This document shows positions 29,405 to 38,286 of a DNA stretch of 64,000 nucleotides, one piece after another. Position 1 is the first letter of the stretch; each line of letters begins with the position of its first letter. The stretch comes from Chryseobacterium sp. Tr-659 (GTDB taxonomy: Bacteria; Bacteroidota; Bacteroidia; Flavobacteriales; Weeksellaceae): NCBI RefSeq assembly GCF_011752975.1, contig NZ_VWWP01000003.1, forward strand, positions 62,001 to 126,000, in the 5' to 3' direction. The translations under genes were made by a program, and so were the position numbers. Under the pieces are notes generated by a model that was given only the letters and a program-made list of their open reading frames with translations, did no database searches and was not told the DNA's origin.

Positions 29405-29433
29405 TTTGCTTTCATTTTTAATTTATATATTTG
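29405..29433 (+). promoter_or_regulatory. Promoter of the glpD operon
   Basis: TTTG, a 17-bp spacer and TATATTTG lie upstream of glpD, with the -7 box ending 25 bp before the ATG. The spacer is 2 bp shorter than the usual 19. Confidence 0.7.
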
Positions 29434-29434
29434 A

Positions 29435-29472
29435 AAACGAAACATAAACGAAACATTTATGAAACGAAACGA
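29435..29472. promoter_or_regulatory. Tandem AAACGAAACAT operator at glpD
   Basis: Two perfect 11-bp direct repeats AAACGAAACAT abut each other (29435-29445 and 29446-29456), and a third core AAACGAAAC starts at 29462, inside the first codons of glpD. They lie just downstream of the -7 box, where a bound repressor would block transcription. The divergent DeoR-family protein is the natural ligand. Confidence 0.75.
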
Positions 29473-31057
29473 AGAACTCAATACATTAACCCAAGTAAAA
29501 GAATGGGACTTTATAGTCATAGGAGGAGGAGCCAGCGGTTTAGGTTCAGCATTAGATGCAGTGAGCAGAGGATTCAAAGCTTTACTACTTGAATCTCATG
29601 ACTTTGCAAAAGCAACATCCAGCAGAAGCACCAAATTGGTGCATGGTGGAGTAAGATATCTTGCTCAGGGAGATGTCGGATTAGTAAAAGAAGCACTGAA
29701 AGAAAGAGGCTTATTAGCGAAAAACGCAGCACATATCGTAAAAAACCAGTCTTTCATTATTCCCAACTATACATGGTGGGGCGGTATCTATTATAAAATA
29801 GGATTATCCGTTTATGACTTTCTTGCAGGAAAACTAAGTTTGGGTAAAACGAAATACATCAGCAAATCAAAAACCATTGAAAAACTTCCTACTATTGAAC
29901 AAAATCATTTAATGAGTGGTGTTGTTTATCAGGACGGGCAGTTCGATGATGCCAGATTAGCCATAAACCTAACTCAAACTATCATTGAAAAAGGAGGAAG
30001 TGCTATCAATTACATGAAAGTAATTGGCCTTTTGAAAAATGATGCCGGAAAAATTATCGGGGTTACAGCAGAAGATCAGTTTACCCAACAGCAGTATCAG
30101 ATCCATGGAAACGTAGTAATCAATGCAACCGGGGTATTTACAAATGATATTCTTAACATGAACAACCCTAAGCATGGAAAATTTGTAGTTCCAAGCCAGG
30201 GAATTCACTTAGTGCTGGATAAATCATTTCTGAAAAGTGATGATGCCATCATGATTCCGAAAACATCGGATGGAAGAGTTCTGTTTGTTGTCCCATGGCA
30301 CGACAGAGCATTGGTAGGAACTACGGACACTCTTTTAAAGGATGAAAGCTTTGAACCTCGTGCTTTGGAAGAAGAGATCAGCTTTGTTTTGAATACAGCA
30401 AGACAATACCTTGCCAAAAAGCCTACCCGAGAAGACGTAAAATCTGTTTTTGCAGGCTTACGTCCACTTGCAGCCCCTAAAGACGGGAGCAAAAACACAA
30501 AAGAGGTTTCCCGAAGCCACAAAGTCATCACTTCCGAAACAGGACTCGTTTCCATTATCGGAGGAAAATGGACTACTTATCGTAAAATGGCTGAAGACAC
30601 CGTAAACGAAGCCATGAAAGTTCACAGGCTGGGTAATTCACCATCAAAAACAGAACATCTTTCAATTCATGGGAATATGAAACCTGAACAGGTGGACAGA
30701 TCCAATCATTTATATGTTTACGGTTCTGACATCCCTGCAATAAAATCATTACAGAACAGCAATCCGCGATATGCACAGAAAATCCATCCGGACCATCCGT
30801 TTACCGTTGCAGAAGTGGTTTGGGCAGTGAGAAATGAGATGGCAGAAACTATTGAGGATGTTTTGGCAAGAAGAGTTCGTATGCTGTTCCTGGATGCAAG
30901 AGCCGCAATAGACAGCGCCCACAACATAGCACGGATCATTGCTGAGGAAAAAGGATATACTGAAGAATGGGCACAGAATCAGGAAAATGAGTTTATCGAG
31001 CTCGCGAGGGGATATTTACTGACTCCTTATTCACCTAAAGTTATCAACCTAAATTAA
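29459..31057 (+). CDS. glpD: Aerobic glycerol-3-phosphate dehydrogenase
   Basis: This FAD enzyme oxidises glycerol-3-phosphate to dihydroxyacetone phosphate and passes electrons to quinone at the inner membrane. The 532 residues show the FAD-binding Rossmann motif [20 protein letters not shown] (residues 21-40), then [20 protein letters not shown], and later [20 protein letters not shown] and [22 protein letters not shown]-terminal DAO_C domain follows ([20 protein letters not shown]). It is the first gene of the glp operon, 10 bp ahead of glpK. Confidence 0.96.
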   Translation: MKRNEELNTLTQVKEWDFIVIGGGASGLGSALDAVSRGFKALLLESHDFAKATSSRSTKLVHGGVRYLAQGDVGLVKEALKERGLLAKNAAHIVKNQSFIIPNYTWWGGIYYKIGLSVYDFLAGKLSLGKTKYISKSKTIEKLPTIEQNHLMSGVVYQDGQFDDARLAINLTQTIIEKGGSAINYMKVIGLLKNDAGKIIGVTAEDQFTQQQYQIHGNVVINATGVFTNDILNMNNPKHGKFVVPSQGIHLVLDKSFLKSDDAIMIPKTSDGRVLFVVPWHDRALVGTTDTLLKDESFEPRALEEEISFVLNTARQYLAKKPTREDVKSVFAGLRPLAAPKDGSKNTKEVSRSHKVITSETGLVSIIGGKWTTYRKMAEDTVNEAMKVHRLGNSPSKTEHLSIHGNMKPEQVDRSNHLYVYGSDIPAIKSLQNSNPRYAQKIHPDHPFTVAEVVWAVRNEMAETIEDVLARRVRMLFLDARAAIDSAHNIARIIAEEKGYTEEWAQNQENEFIELARGYLLTPYSPKVINLN

Positions 31058-31067
31058 CACTACATAT

Positions 31068-32564
31068 ATGAATGAAAAGTTAATTCTCGCTTTAGATCAG
31101 GGGACAACTTCCTCCAGAGCGATCTTATTCAATCACAGTGGAGAAATCAAGTATGTATCTCAGAAAGATTTCAGACAAATATTTCCTACTCCGGGCTGGG
31201 TAGAACATGATCCAAACGAAATATGGTCATCTCAGATTTCCGTAGCCGCAGAAATTATTGCAAAAGCAGGAATATCCGGACTTGAAGTTGCCGCCATCGG
31301 AATCACAAACCAGCGTGAAACAACCATTGTCTGGGACAAAGAAACCGGGGAACCGATTTATAATGCCATTGTATGGCAGGACCGAAGAACATCCAAATAT
31401 TGTGATGAACTGAAAGAACAAGGTCATACCGAAACCATTAAAGAAAAAACAGGACTTGTACTTGATGCTTACTTTTCTGCAACCAAACTGAAATGGATCC
31501 TTGATAATGTAGAAGGAGCAAGAGAAAAAGCCGCTGCCGGAAAGCTATGTTTCGGTACGGTTGATACCTGGCTTGTATGGAAGCTTACCCGCGGGAAGAT
31601 GTTTATCACCGACGTTTCCAATGCCAGCAGAACAATGTTGTTGAACATTCACACTTTAGAATGGGATAAAGATCTGCTGGAGTTATTCAACATTCCTGAA
31701 AACATCCTTCCGGAAGTAAAACAAAGCAGCGAAGTATACGGAGAGACTGCCACTACCCTGTTTTCTACAAAAATTCCGATCGCAGGGATTGCCGGAGACC
31801 AACAGGCCGCACTATTCGGACAGATGTGCATCACTCCCGGAATGGTAAAAAATACTTATGGAACAGGCTGTTTCTTATTAATGAATACAGGAAAAGAAGC
31901 TGTTTTATCTAAGAATAATCTCCTTACCACTGTGGCATGGAAGATCAACGGAGAAGTTAACTATGCATTGGAAGGAAGTGTATTTGTGGGAGGTGCGGCT
32001 ATTCAATGGTTAAGAGACGGCTTAAAGCTGATTCATTCTTCAGAAGAGGTGAATGACCTTGCCTCTACCGTTGAAGATAATGGCGGAGTTTATTTTGTAC
32101 CTGCACTTACCGGCTTAGGAGCGCCTTATTGGGATCAGTATGCTCGCGGAACTATTGTAGGTATCACCCGCGGAACTACAGACGGCCATATTGCAAGAGC
32201 AACACTGGAAGGAATTGCATTCCAGGTGTATGATATTGTAAAAGCAATGGAAGCTGACTCCGGAAGAGCAAGTCTTGAATTAAGAGTGGACGGAGGTGCT
32301 TCCGCAAGCGATCTTCTGATGCAGATACAATCTGATATTTTCGGATTTAAAATCACAAGACCTGAAACACTTGAAACTACAGCATTAGGAGCTGCTTATC
32401 TGGCAGGACTTGCCGTGGGATACTGGAAAAGTGTGGACGAAATACAGGCCCAATGGATCGTTGATAAAGATTTCCATCCTCAACTTGAAAAAGAAAAGGT
32501 TGAAAAAATGATCCATTCCTGGAAAAGAGCTGTTTCCCGTGCTCAAAATTGGATCGAAGATTAA
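31068..32564 (+). CDS. glpK: Glycerol kinase
   Basis: GlpK phosphorylates glycerol to glycerol-3-phosphate, trapping it in the cytoplasm. The 498-residue FGGY kinase starts with [20 protein letters not shown], and has the substrate pair in [19 protein letters not shown], the catalytic Asp in [15 protein letters not shown], and the C-terminal ATPase block [20 protein letters not shown]. Its product is the substrate of GlpD upstream, and its substrate enters through GlpF downstream. Confidence 0.98.
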   Translation: MNEKLILALDQGTTSSRAILFNHSGEIKYVSQKDFRQIFPTPGWVEHDPNEIWSSQISVAAEIIAKAGISGLEVAAIGITNQRETTIVWDKETGEPIYNAIVWQDRRTSKYCDELKEQGHTETIKEKTGLVLDAYFSATKLKWILDNVEGAREKAAAGKLCFGTVDTWLVWKLTRGKMFITDVSNASRTMLLNIHTLEWDKDLLELFNIPENILPEVKQSSEVYGETATTLFSTKIPIAGIAGDQQAALFGQMCITPGMVKNTYGTGCFLLMNTGKEAVLSKNNLLTTVAWKINGEVNYALEGSVFVGGAAIQWLRDGLKLIHSSEEVNDLASTVEDNGGVYFVPALTGLGAPYWDQYARGTIVGITRGTTDGHIARATLEGIAFQVYDIVKAMEADSGRASLELRVDGGASASDLLMQIQSDIFGFKITRPETLETTALGAAYLAGLAVGYWKSVDEIQAQWIVDKDFHPQLEKEKVEKMIHSWKRAVSRAQNWIED

Positions 32565-32588
32565 TCTCCTCACTTTAAAAATACATCT

Positions 32589-33320
32589 ATGACTCCATTT
32601 ATTGCAGAAGTAATCGGAACGATGCTTCTTATACTATTAGGCAACGGTGTGGTAGCCAATGTTGTCTTAAAAGATACCAAAGGAAATAATTCCGGATGGA
32701 TTGTTATTACTACCGCATGGGCATTAGCCGTTTTTGTGGGAGTAACCGTTGCAGGGCCAATAAGTGGAGCCCATCTGAATCCTGCCGTAACTATTGGTCT
32801 TGCTGCTGCAGGAAAGTTTTCATGGGACCTGGTACCGTCTTATATTGCGGCTCAAATGATCGGGGGAATGTTAGGAGCTTTCCTGGTATGGCTTTTTCAC
32901 AAAGATCACTTTGCGATTACGGAAGATGAGGGAGCGAAACTGGCCTGCTTCAGCACTACACCTGCTATCAGAAAGACTTCTTCAAATCTGATCAGTGAGA
33001 TTATCGGAACTTTTGTGCTTGTATTTGTTATTTTTCATTTTTCAGATCCGAGCGTTTCCTTACAGACGGACCCTCATGCGAAGATTGGACTGGGCACAGT
33101 AGGAGCCATTCCTGTTACATTTCTGGTTTGGGTAATCGGGTTATCTCTTGGCGGAACTACAGGATATGCTATTAATCCTGCCAGAGATCTTGCTCCAAGA
33201 ATCATGCACGCTATTCTTCCTGTAAAGGGGAGCAGTGACTGGAGCTATGCATGGATTCCGGTGATAGGCCCCATTACTGGAGCTGTGATTGCTGCCCTTT
33301 TATATATGGTTTTAAAATAA
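32589..33320 (+). CDS. glpF: Glycerol facilitator (MIP/aquaporin family)
   Basis: The 243-residue channel has six membrane helices and two NPA boxes: HLNPAVTIG (NPA at 64-66) and INPARDLAPR (NPA at 196-198). The Asp after the second box (NPARD) is typical of glycerol-conducting aquaglyceroporins rather than water-only channels. It carries glycerol across the inner membrane. It is 24 bp after glpK. Confidence 0.96.
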   Translation: MTPFIAEVIGTMLLILLGNGVVANVVLKDTKGNNSGWIVITTAWALAVFVGVTVAGPISGAHLNPAVTIGLAAAGKFSWDLVPSYIAAQMIGGMLGAFLVWLFHKDHFAITEDEGAKLACFSTTPAIRKTSSNLISEIIGTFVLVFVIFHFSDPSVSLQTDPHAKIGLGTVGAIPVTFLVWVIGLSLGGTTGYAINPARDLAPRIMHAILPVKGSSDWSYAWIPVIGPITGAVIAALLYMVLK

Positions 33321-33335
33321 AAACAAAGAATACAG

Positions 33336-34136
33336 ATGATGAAAGCATTAAAAGGGATTCTGCTGCTGATTTTAGGCACCGGAAGATTACTTTCACAGGA
33401 AAGCACAGAAACCAAGGAAGGAAGACTTGATTTTACAGCCAATATTCAGAACAACCATTTATGGAGAGGCCTTATTATTACAGATAAACCTGTTGTAATG
33501 GGAAATCTTTCCTACGCATTAGATGCTGAAAAAAAATGGAAAGTAGGAATCTGGGGAGCTTCGGCTTTGGCTGATGATAAAGACAATACACATTATAAGG
33601 AAATCAATTATTATATTCAGTATTCTAACGGACGTTTTTATATTGGGTTATGGGATCTTTATAATTCAAGAAACATTAATACTGCTGTAGCTGCAGATGA
33701 TATTTTCAGTTATTCGCAGAGAAGAACCGCTCATATTATTGATTTAAGAACCAACTATACTTTCGGTCCGTCTTTTCCGATTAATATCGAAGCAGACATT
33801 ATGCTTTACGGAGGTGCCAACGCGGGAGAAGTTATTCTGAATCAGGACGGAACATATAAAAAGAACAGGTATTCTACCTATATTCAGGCAAGTTACCCCG
33901 TCATCAGCGGACAGAAAGTGAATCTGGATGCTTTTGTAGGAGCCGGCTTTGCTCTTAATGATAAAACCTTTCTGTACGGGAACGGCAAAAACAGTTTTGA
34001 CATTGTTAATGTAGGCGTAAAAGCAGGAAAAGTGATTAAGATCACAGAGCATTACAGCCTTCCCGTTTCTATGATGGCGATGTGGAATCCTTCTAATAAG
34101 TTCGCAAGGATACAACTTGCAGCAACAGTTTTTTAA
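33336..34136 (+). CDS. Outer-membrane barrel protein at the end of the glp operon
   Basis: I do not recognise a named family. The 266-residue protein has an N-terminal signal region (KGILLLILGTGRLLS, cleavage near SQES) and then a continuous set of amphipathic strands (LDFTANIQNNHLWRGLIITD, NYYIQYSNGRFYIGLWDLYN, NAFVGAGF-type turns) ending in FARIQLAATVF with the C-terminal aromatic of barrel proteins. It is 15 bp after glpF and before the operon terminator, so it is co-expressed with glycerol uptake and could be the outer-membrane route for glycerol or glycerophosphodiesters. That role is inferred from position. A second ATG at 33339 is possible. Confidence 0.82.
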   Translation: MMKALKGILLLILGTGRLLSQESTETKEGRLDFTANIQNNHLWRGLIITDKPVVMGNLSYALDAEKKWKVGIWGASALADDKDNTHYKEINYYIQYSNGRFYIGLWDLYNSRNINTAVAADDIFSYSQRRTAHIIDLRTNYTFGPSFPINIEADIMLYGGANAGEVILNQDGTYKKNRYSTYIQASYPVISGQKVNLDAFVGAGFALNDKTFLYGNGKNSFDIVNVGVKAGKVIKITEHYSLPVSMMAMWNPSNKFARIQLAATVF

Positions 34137-34157
34137 ATGGAACTTTAATTATATGAT

Positions 34158-34195
34158 ACAACAGCTGCTCCTTATGGAGTGGCTGTTGTTTCTTT
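34158..34195 (+). terminator. Terminator of the glp operon
   Basis: ACAACAGCTGCTCC pairs with GGAGTGGCTGTTGT (14 bp with two G-U pairs, TTAT loop), followed by TTCTTTG. It starts 22 bp after the stop of the outer-membrane gene. Confidence 0.8.
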
Positions 34196-34428
34196 GAAAA
34201 CCACCCCGTCAAATCTTCGATTTACCTCCTCCAAAGGAAGGGAATAGGTAAATCAACAACAGCAAACTATTCATTTTAAGGTTGAGAACAAAGCCAATAT
34301 AAAATCAGCAATCACCGGGATTTTACGGTTTCAGTATTGATCAAATATTTTTAATTTTGAAGAAAATAAGGAGCTTATTTTCTATGTTCTTCAGAAAAAA
34401 GATGTGACTCCAAGAGTATTTAATATCA
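34196..34428. other. Gene-free stretch with small hairpins
   Basis: No coding sequence is evident. The segment 34199-34246 has two small fold-backs (AAATC-TTC-GATTT and CCTCC/GGAAG-like) and may be a worn intergenic repeat. A TAATTTTG octamer at 34352-34359 could be the -7 box of the next gene, with no -33 partner. Confidence 0.45.
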
Positions 34429-35400
34429 ATGAAAATTTTAAAAGCTTTATTCTTCCTTTTCTTTGTTATTTCCTGCGGCGGGAAAGAGGACCATCCTTAC
34501 ACTTTTTATTACTGGAAAACTCACCTGAAACTGGATACTGAAGAGAAAAAAGCATTAGATAAGGCACCGTCTCCTTTTTTGTATACACGTTTTTTTGATG
34601 TGGACAAAGCCAACGGAAAGTTTCAGCCGGTAGCCGTTATTACAAAAAACAAAAGTTTTCAGACTGACAAACTGATTGTCCCAACTGTCTTTATCACTAA
34701 TCAGACCTTATTGGGTATTTCTTCGGAAGAGATTACATTTCTTGCAAAAAGCATTCATGATTTAATTCTGAAGAAAACCGAAGCATATCACCTTAAAACC
34801 AATAATGAAATTCAGATTGACTGTGACTGGACTGCGGGAACCCGAAATGATTATTTCAAATTCTTAAAGGAGCTGAAAAGAGTTTCCGGAAAAGATATAA
34901 CCTGTACTCTAAGGCTTCATCAGGTGAAAGATAAAAAGCAAACCGGAATTCCACCAGTGGAAAAAGTATATCTGATGTGCTACTCTACTTCATCTCCGCT
35001 GGAAAATTCTGATAAAAATTCGATCCTTGATGTAACCATTTTAAAAAGTTATCTTTCTAAGCTTGAAGAGTATCCTATTAAAAAAATTGAAGTGGCATTA
35101 CCTATTTATTCCTGGGGAATTGTTACCAATCACCTGGAAAAGCATAAGCTGATCAATGCTCTATCTGTAAAAGACCTTGAAAATCCCAACTTTAAAAAGA
35201 TCTCAGACCATGAAATTGAAATCATGAAAGATGGTTTTTACTTCGGAAATTATCTGAACAAAGGCTTCAGAATAAAAGTAGAGGAAATATCTGAGGAACA
35301 GCTAGAGGATGTTATCCGATTCTTACAGAAAAAAATCCCAAATTTTAATATTATTTATTATCAATTAGATAGTAAATTTGTGTTAGATAGAAGATTGTAA
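34429..35400 (+). CDS. Putative lipoprotein of unknown function
   Basis: The 323-residue protein has a lipoprotein signal with lipobox VISC (Cys16, followed by GGKED). The body alternates helices and strands (IQIDCDWTAGTRNDYFKFLK, VEKVYLMCYSTSSP, KKIEVALPIYSWGIVTNHLE), which could be a TIM-barrel like those of glycosidase-related proteins, but no catalytic pair is identified. It is followed 110 bp later by a 907-residue secreted protein on the same strand, and the two may work together at the cell surface. I cannot name the family. Confidence 0.8.
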   Translation: MKILKALFFLFFVISCGGKEDHPYTFYYWKTHLKLDTEEKKALDKAPSPFLYTRFFDVDKANGKFQPVAVITKNKSFQTDKLIVPTVFITNQTLLGISSEEITFLAKSIHDLILKKTEAYHLKTNNEIQIDCDWTAGTRNDYFKFLKELKRVSGKDITCTLRLHQVKDKKQTGIPPVEKVYLMCYSTSSPLENSDKNSILDVTILKSYLSKLEEYPIKKIEVALPIYSWGIVTNHLEKHKLINALSVKDLENPNFKKISDHEIEIMKDGFYFGNYLNKGFRIKVEEISEEQLEDVIRFLQKKIPNFNIIYYQLDSKFVLDRRL

Positions 35401-35510
35401 GCCCTTTACAGATAGGCAGCCCCCTTAAACATTAAGATCACAGCTGCTTATTTGTTCAAATTTTGATTATAAACGACACTATAAAAAATTAAAAACACAC
35501 CACACATCCT

Positions 35511-38234
35511 ATGAAAAAGTATATTCTTTCACTTGCCGTTGCATCACTTTTCTACACGAAATCTGACGCTTGCGCCTGGTCGGATCCTGATTATGATTAT
35601 TTCAATCTTTTCACCCAGAGCATCATAAAGGATAAGTCTTACCTTCCTTTTCTACACAGTTATTCTTCGAGGTTCTACGGTGGTTACAATCCCTCACTGA
35701 TTCCTGACGATAATATCGAAACATGGAAAAAGTATTTCAACAATCAGCTTAGCTATGCAGATACAAGCAATCTCGTATACAAGATAGGCATCAATGACCT
35801 TAATGCTTTAAAGAAAGGCACTCCAACAAATCCACTGTTACAGAAGCTGGGAACAGGATTTTACCAAAAATACAAAGAAGGCATAGATTATCTGATTGAG
35901 GCTAAATACCTGGAGCCTTATATGAGTATTAATTATATTGAAAGCGAAAATTCATTTTATTACGACAGAGATGCTAACAGAGCGAATGCAACTTCTCTCA
36001 ACTATGACAAAACCATCGCTGCTCTGGCATCTTTATATAATGCAGCCAGAAATCCCGAGATCAAACAACGTTACGGATATCAGCTGGTACGCTTCAACCA
36101 TTATACAAGAAACTACGACTCTGCTGCACAGGCATTCAAAACCTATGTAGAACCTATTAAACTAAAAAGCACGGTTTACTTTATGGCCCTGGATCAGCTT
36201 GCCGGAGCACAAAGAGGACTGGAAAAGAATAGTGATGCCAACTGGAACTTCTTCCAGGTTTTTATGAATAGTAAAGACCGTAAGGAATCTGCTTTTATTT
36301 CTATGAAACTTTCGGATACGGCTTCTTTCAGCAATATTATGAAAAGAGCAGGTACGAATGAGGAAAAGAACATGGCATATTTCCTTTTAGGTTATGAAGA
36401 TTTCAACAATCCTATTCCTATCATGGAAAAGATGTATGACATTAATCCTGATTCTGAAATTCTGAAGGTAATGGCCGCCAGAAGCATCAATGAGCTTGAA
36501 AGAAGCTACCTTCCTACTTATTATTATACCTCGGATGCTGCACAAAAGACTTCTGCTAAAGAAAATTCTGCGGAAAATACTTCAAAAGACGGTTCAGCAG
36601 ACAAAACAAACTCTGAGGTAAAGGAAGAGAAGCTTTCTTTATGGCAAAAAATCGTAAGGTTTTTCAAAAATCTCTTTGGAGGTTCTAAATCTGACAAAAC
36701 AGGAAATAATGCCAAGAATGACCAGAGCGATGATGAACTTTTCAACAACCCGGACAGAATTCCATTCTACAATAGAACGGCTTATTACTATGATGAAAAA
36801 ACACAGGACTTCCTTGACAGCCTGGAGAAATTCACGGATAAAACGAAAGAAAAATCTAAGGATGAATACTGGCAGATTGCAGATGCTTATCTTAAATTTC
36901 TGAAAAAAGACTACAAAGAAAGTACAGAAATTCTCAATGAGATCAAAACTACCAATCCTGAATATCTGGAAGAGATCAAAAGAATGAAAGTGCTGAACGA
37001 CATTGTTTCCCAGCCTAAAATTGATGCTGCCTATGAAGATCATCTGATGAAAGATTATGCTGAATATTTTGTAGAGAAAAAGGTTGAAAAAGATACGGTT
37101 AATACAGAAAGGTATGACTATTACGGAGATGCTCCCTCTACGGCGGATTTCCTTAAAGATGTTATCGCTAACCGCTATTTCCTTCAGGGCGAAGATGGAA
37201 AATCCTTCCTGATGAACAATAAACTTTCCGACCTTCAGTACAATCCTAACTCCAGTCTGGTAAAGAGCGTTGAGGACTTTTACAGAAAACCGAACAAAAC
37301 TCAATTTGAGCAGCAGATCATTGCCAAGAACATGGACAGCGTTGGTAATATAGATGCATTCTTCAGTACCATCTATGGAGACAGAGCCATGAGGCTTGCT
37401 GATTTTGAAAAGGCTAAATCTTATTATGAAAAAGCTCAGAAGTTCGCCGGAATACCAAGAGTAAATTACGACTGGACCGAAAAAGAAGGAGAAAAAATTA
37501 CGCCTAAACAATACACAAGTGAAGAATACGATGGGTTTGATAATATTTCCAGCCTTGTCTTCGGGCATAATGTGTGGGAAAGTTTCGGAAGCCAGGACTC
37601 TGAAAGCATGAAAGCTGAAAACTACTCAGATTTCCCTTTCATCAAAGATAATATGAATAAACTTCAATTGACCGATGTTTTAATTCAGCTTAAGAAAATA
37701 GGAAACGGAAACGATGAAAAAGCCGCAAGAGCTAATCAGCTTATAGGAAACCTGTTATACAATACTTCTATTTTAGGATATTACAGACAGTTGTTCGTTA
37801 TGGATATTGATAACAGTAACGGTGGAAAATATGATTTCTGGAACACCGACAGAAAGAACCCTTACAAATATTATTATAAGAACTTCCTGGATACGTCTTA
37901 TATTGAACCTGATAATTTTGACCTTACTATCAGTTATTATCAAAAAGCACTTAAGCTTTCCAACAATAAGGAAGAGAAAGCCAGAATTCTTTTCCAGATG
38001 GCAAGTGCCGAACAGGGAAAATATTACCAGTACGAAGCTAAAAATCAGTTGAAATATGATTATTCCGATCCGAAATGGTCTGAAAAAGAGGATGCCCACC
38101 AAAAAGAACTGAACAACCTCAGAAACCAGAAGTACAGAACATATTTCGCTCAGCTGAAAGCGCAGTATTCTGATACCGAAACCACTAAAAATCTGATGGG
38201 AAGCTGCAGCTATTTTAATTATTTTATGAGATAA
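35511..38234 (+). CDS. Large secreted protein with tetratricopeptide-like helices, unknown function
   Basis: The 907-residue protein has a short signal peptide (YILSLAVASLFYTKSDA) and then a conspicuous CAWSDPDYDYFNLFTQ start of the mature part. Much of it is helical with TPR-like pairs (YGYQLVRFNHYTRNYDSAAQ, RLADFEKAKSYYEKAQKFAG, LTISYYQKALKLSNNKEEKA). A low-complexity Ser/Lys/Glu linker at about 343-365 precedes a basic amphipathic segment (LWQKIVRFFKNLFGGSK). No enzymatic motif is visible. It probably lies in the periplasm or on the surface, and is preceded by a lipoprotein gene. A strong terminator follows. Confidence 0.85.
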   Translation: MKKYILSLAVASLFYTKSDACAWSDPDYDYFNLFTQSIIKDKSYLPFLHSYSSRFYGGYNPSLIPDDNIETWKKYFNNQLSYADTSNLVYKIGINDLNALKKGTPTNPLLQKLGTGFYQKYKEGIDYLIEAKYLEPYMSINYIESENSFYYDRDANRANATSLNYDKTIAALASLYNAARNPEIKQRYGYQLVRFNHYTRNYDSAAQAFKTYVEPIKLKSTVYFMALDQLAGAQRGLEKNSDANWNFFQVFMNSKDRKESAFISMKLSDTASFSNIMKRAGTNEEKNMAYFLLGYEDFNNPIPIMEKMYDINPDSEILKVMAARSINELERSYLPTYYYTSDAAQKTSAKENSAENTSKDGSADKTNSEVKEEKLSLWQKIVRFFKNLFGGSKSDKTGNNAKNDQSDDELFNNPDRIPFYNRTAYYYDEKTQDFLDSLEKFTDKTKEKSKDEYWQIADAYLKFLKKDYKESTEILNEIKTTNPEYLEEIKRMKVLNDIVSQPKIDAAYEDHLMKDYAEYFVEKKVEKDTVNTERYDYYGDAPSTADFLKDVIANRYFLQGEDGKSFLMNNKLSDLQYNPNSSLVKSVEDFYRKPNKTQFEQQIIAKNMDSVGNIDAFFSTIYGDRAMRLADFEKAKSYYEKAQKFAGIPRVNYDWTEKEGEKITPKQYTSEEYDGFDNISSLVFGHNVWESFGSQDSESMKAENYSDFPFIKDNMNKLQLTDVLIQLKKIGNGNDEKAARANQLIGNLLYNTSILGYYRQLFVMDIDNSNGGKYDFWNTDRKNPYKYYYKNFLDTSYIEPDNFDLTISYYQKALKLSNNKEEKARILFQMASAEQGKYYQYEAKNQLKYDYSDPKWSEKEDAHQKELNNLRNQKYRTYFAQLKAQYSDTETTKNLMGSCSYFNYFMR

Positions 38235-38241
38235 TAAAAAC

Positions 38242-38269
38242 AAAAACCTCTGATCGCTCAGAGGTTTTT
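38242..38269 (+). terminator. Terminator after the 907-residue gene
   Basis: AAAAACCTCTGA pairs with TCAGAGGTTTTT (4-nt loop TCGC), followed by T-rich sequence. It lies between convergent genes and may serve both. Confidence 0.9.
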
Positions 38270-38286
38270 TATTTTAAATTTAAAGT

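Noticed and set aside
36639..37568. 309-codon minus-strand ORF inside the 907-residue gene
   Set aside because: It is antisense to a well-supported coding sequence with a signal peptide and repeats, and its translation is rich in Phe, Ile and Val as expected for the reverse frame of an AT-rich Lys/Glu-rich gene.
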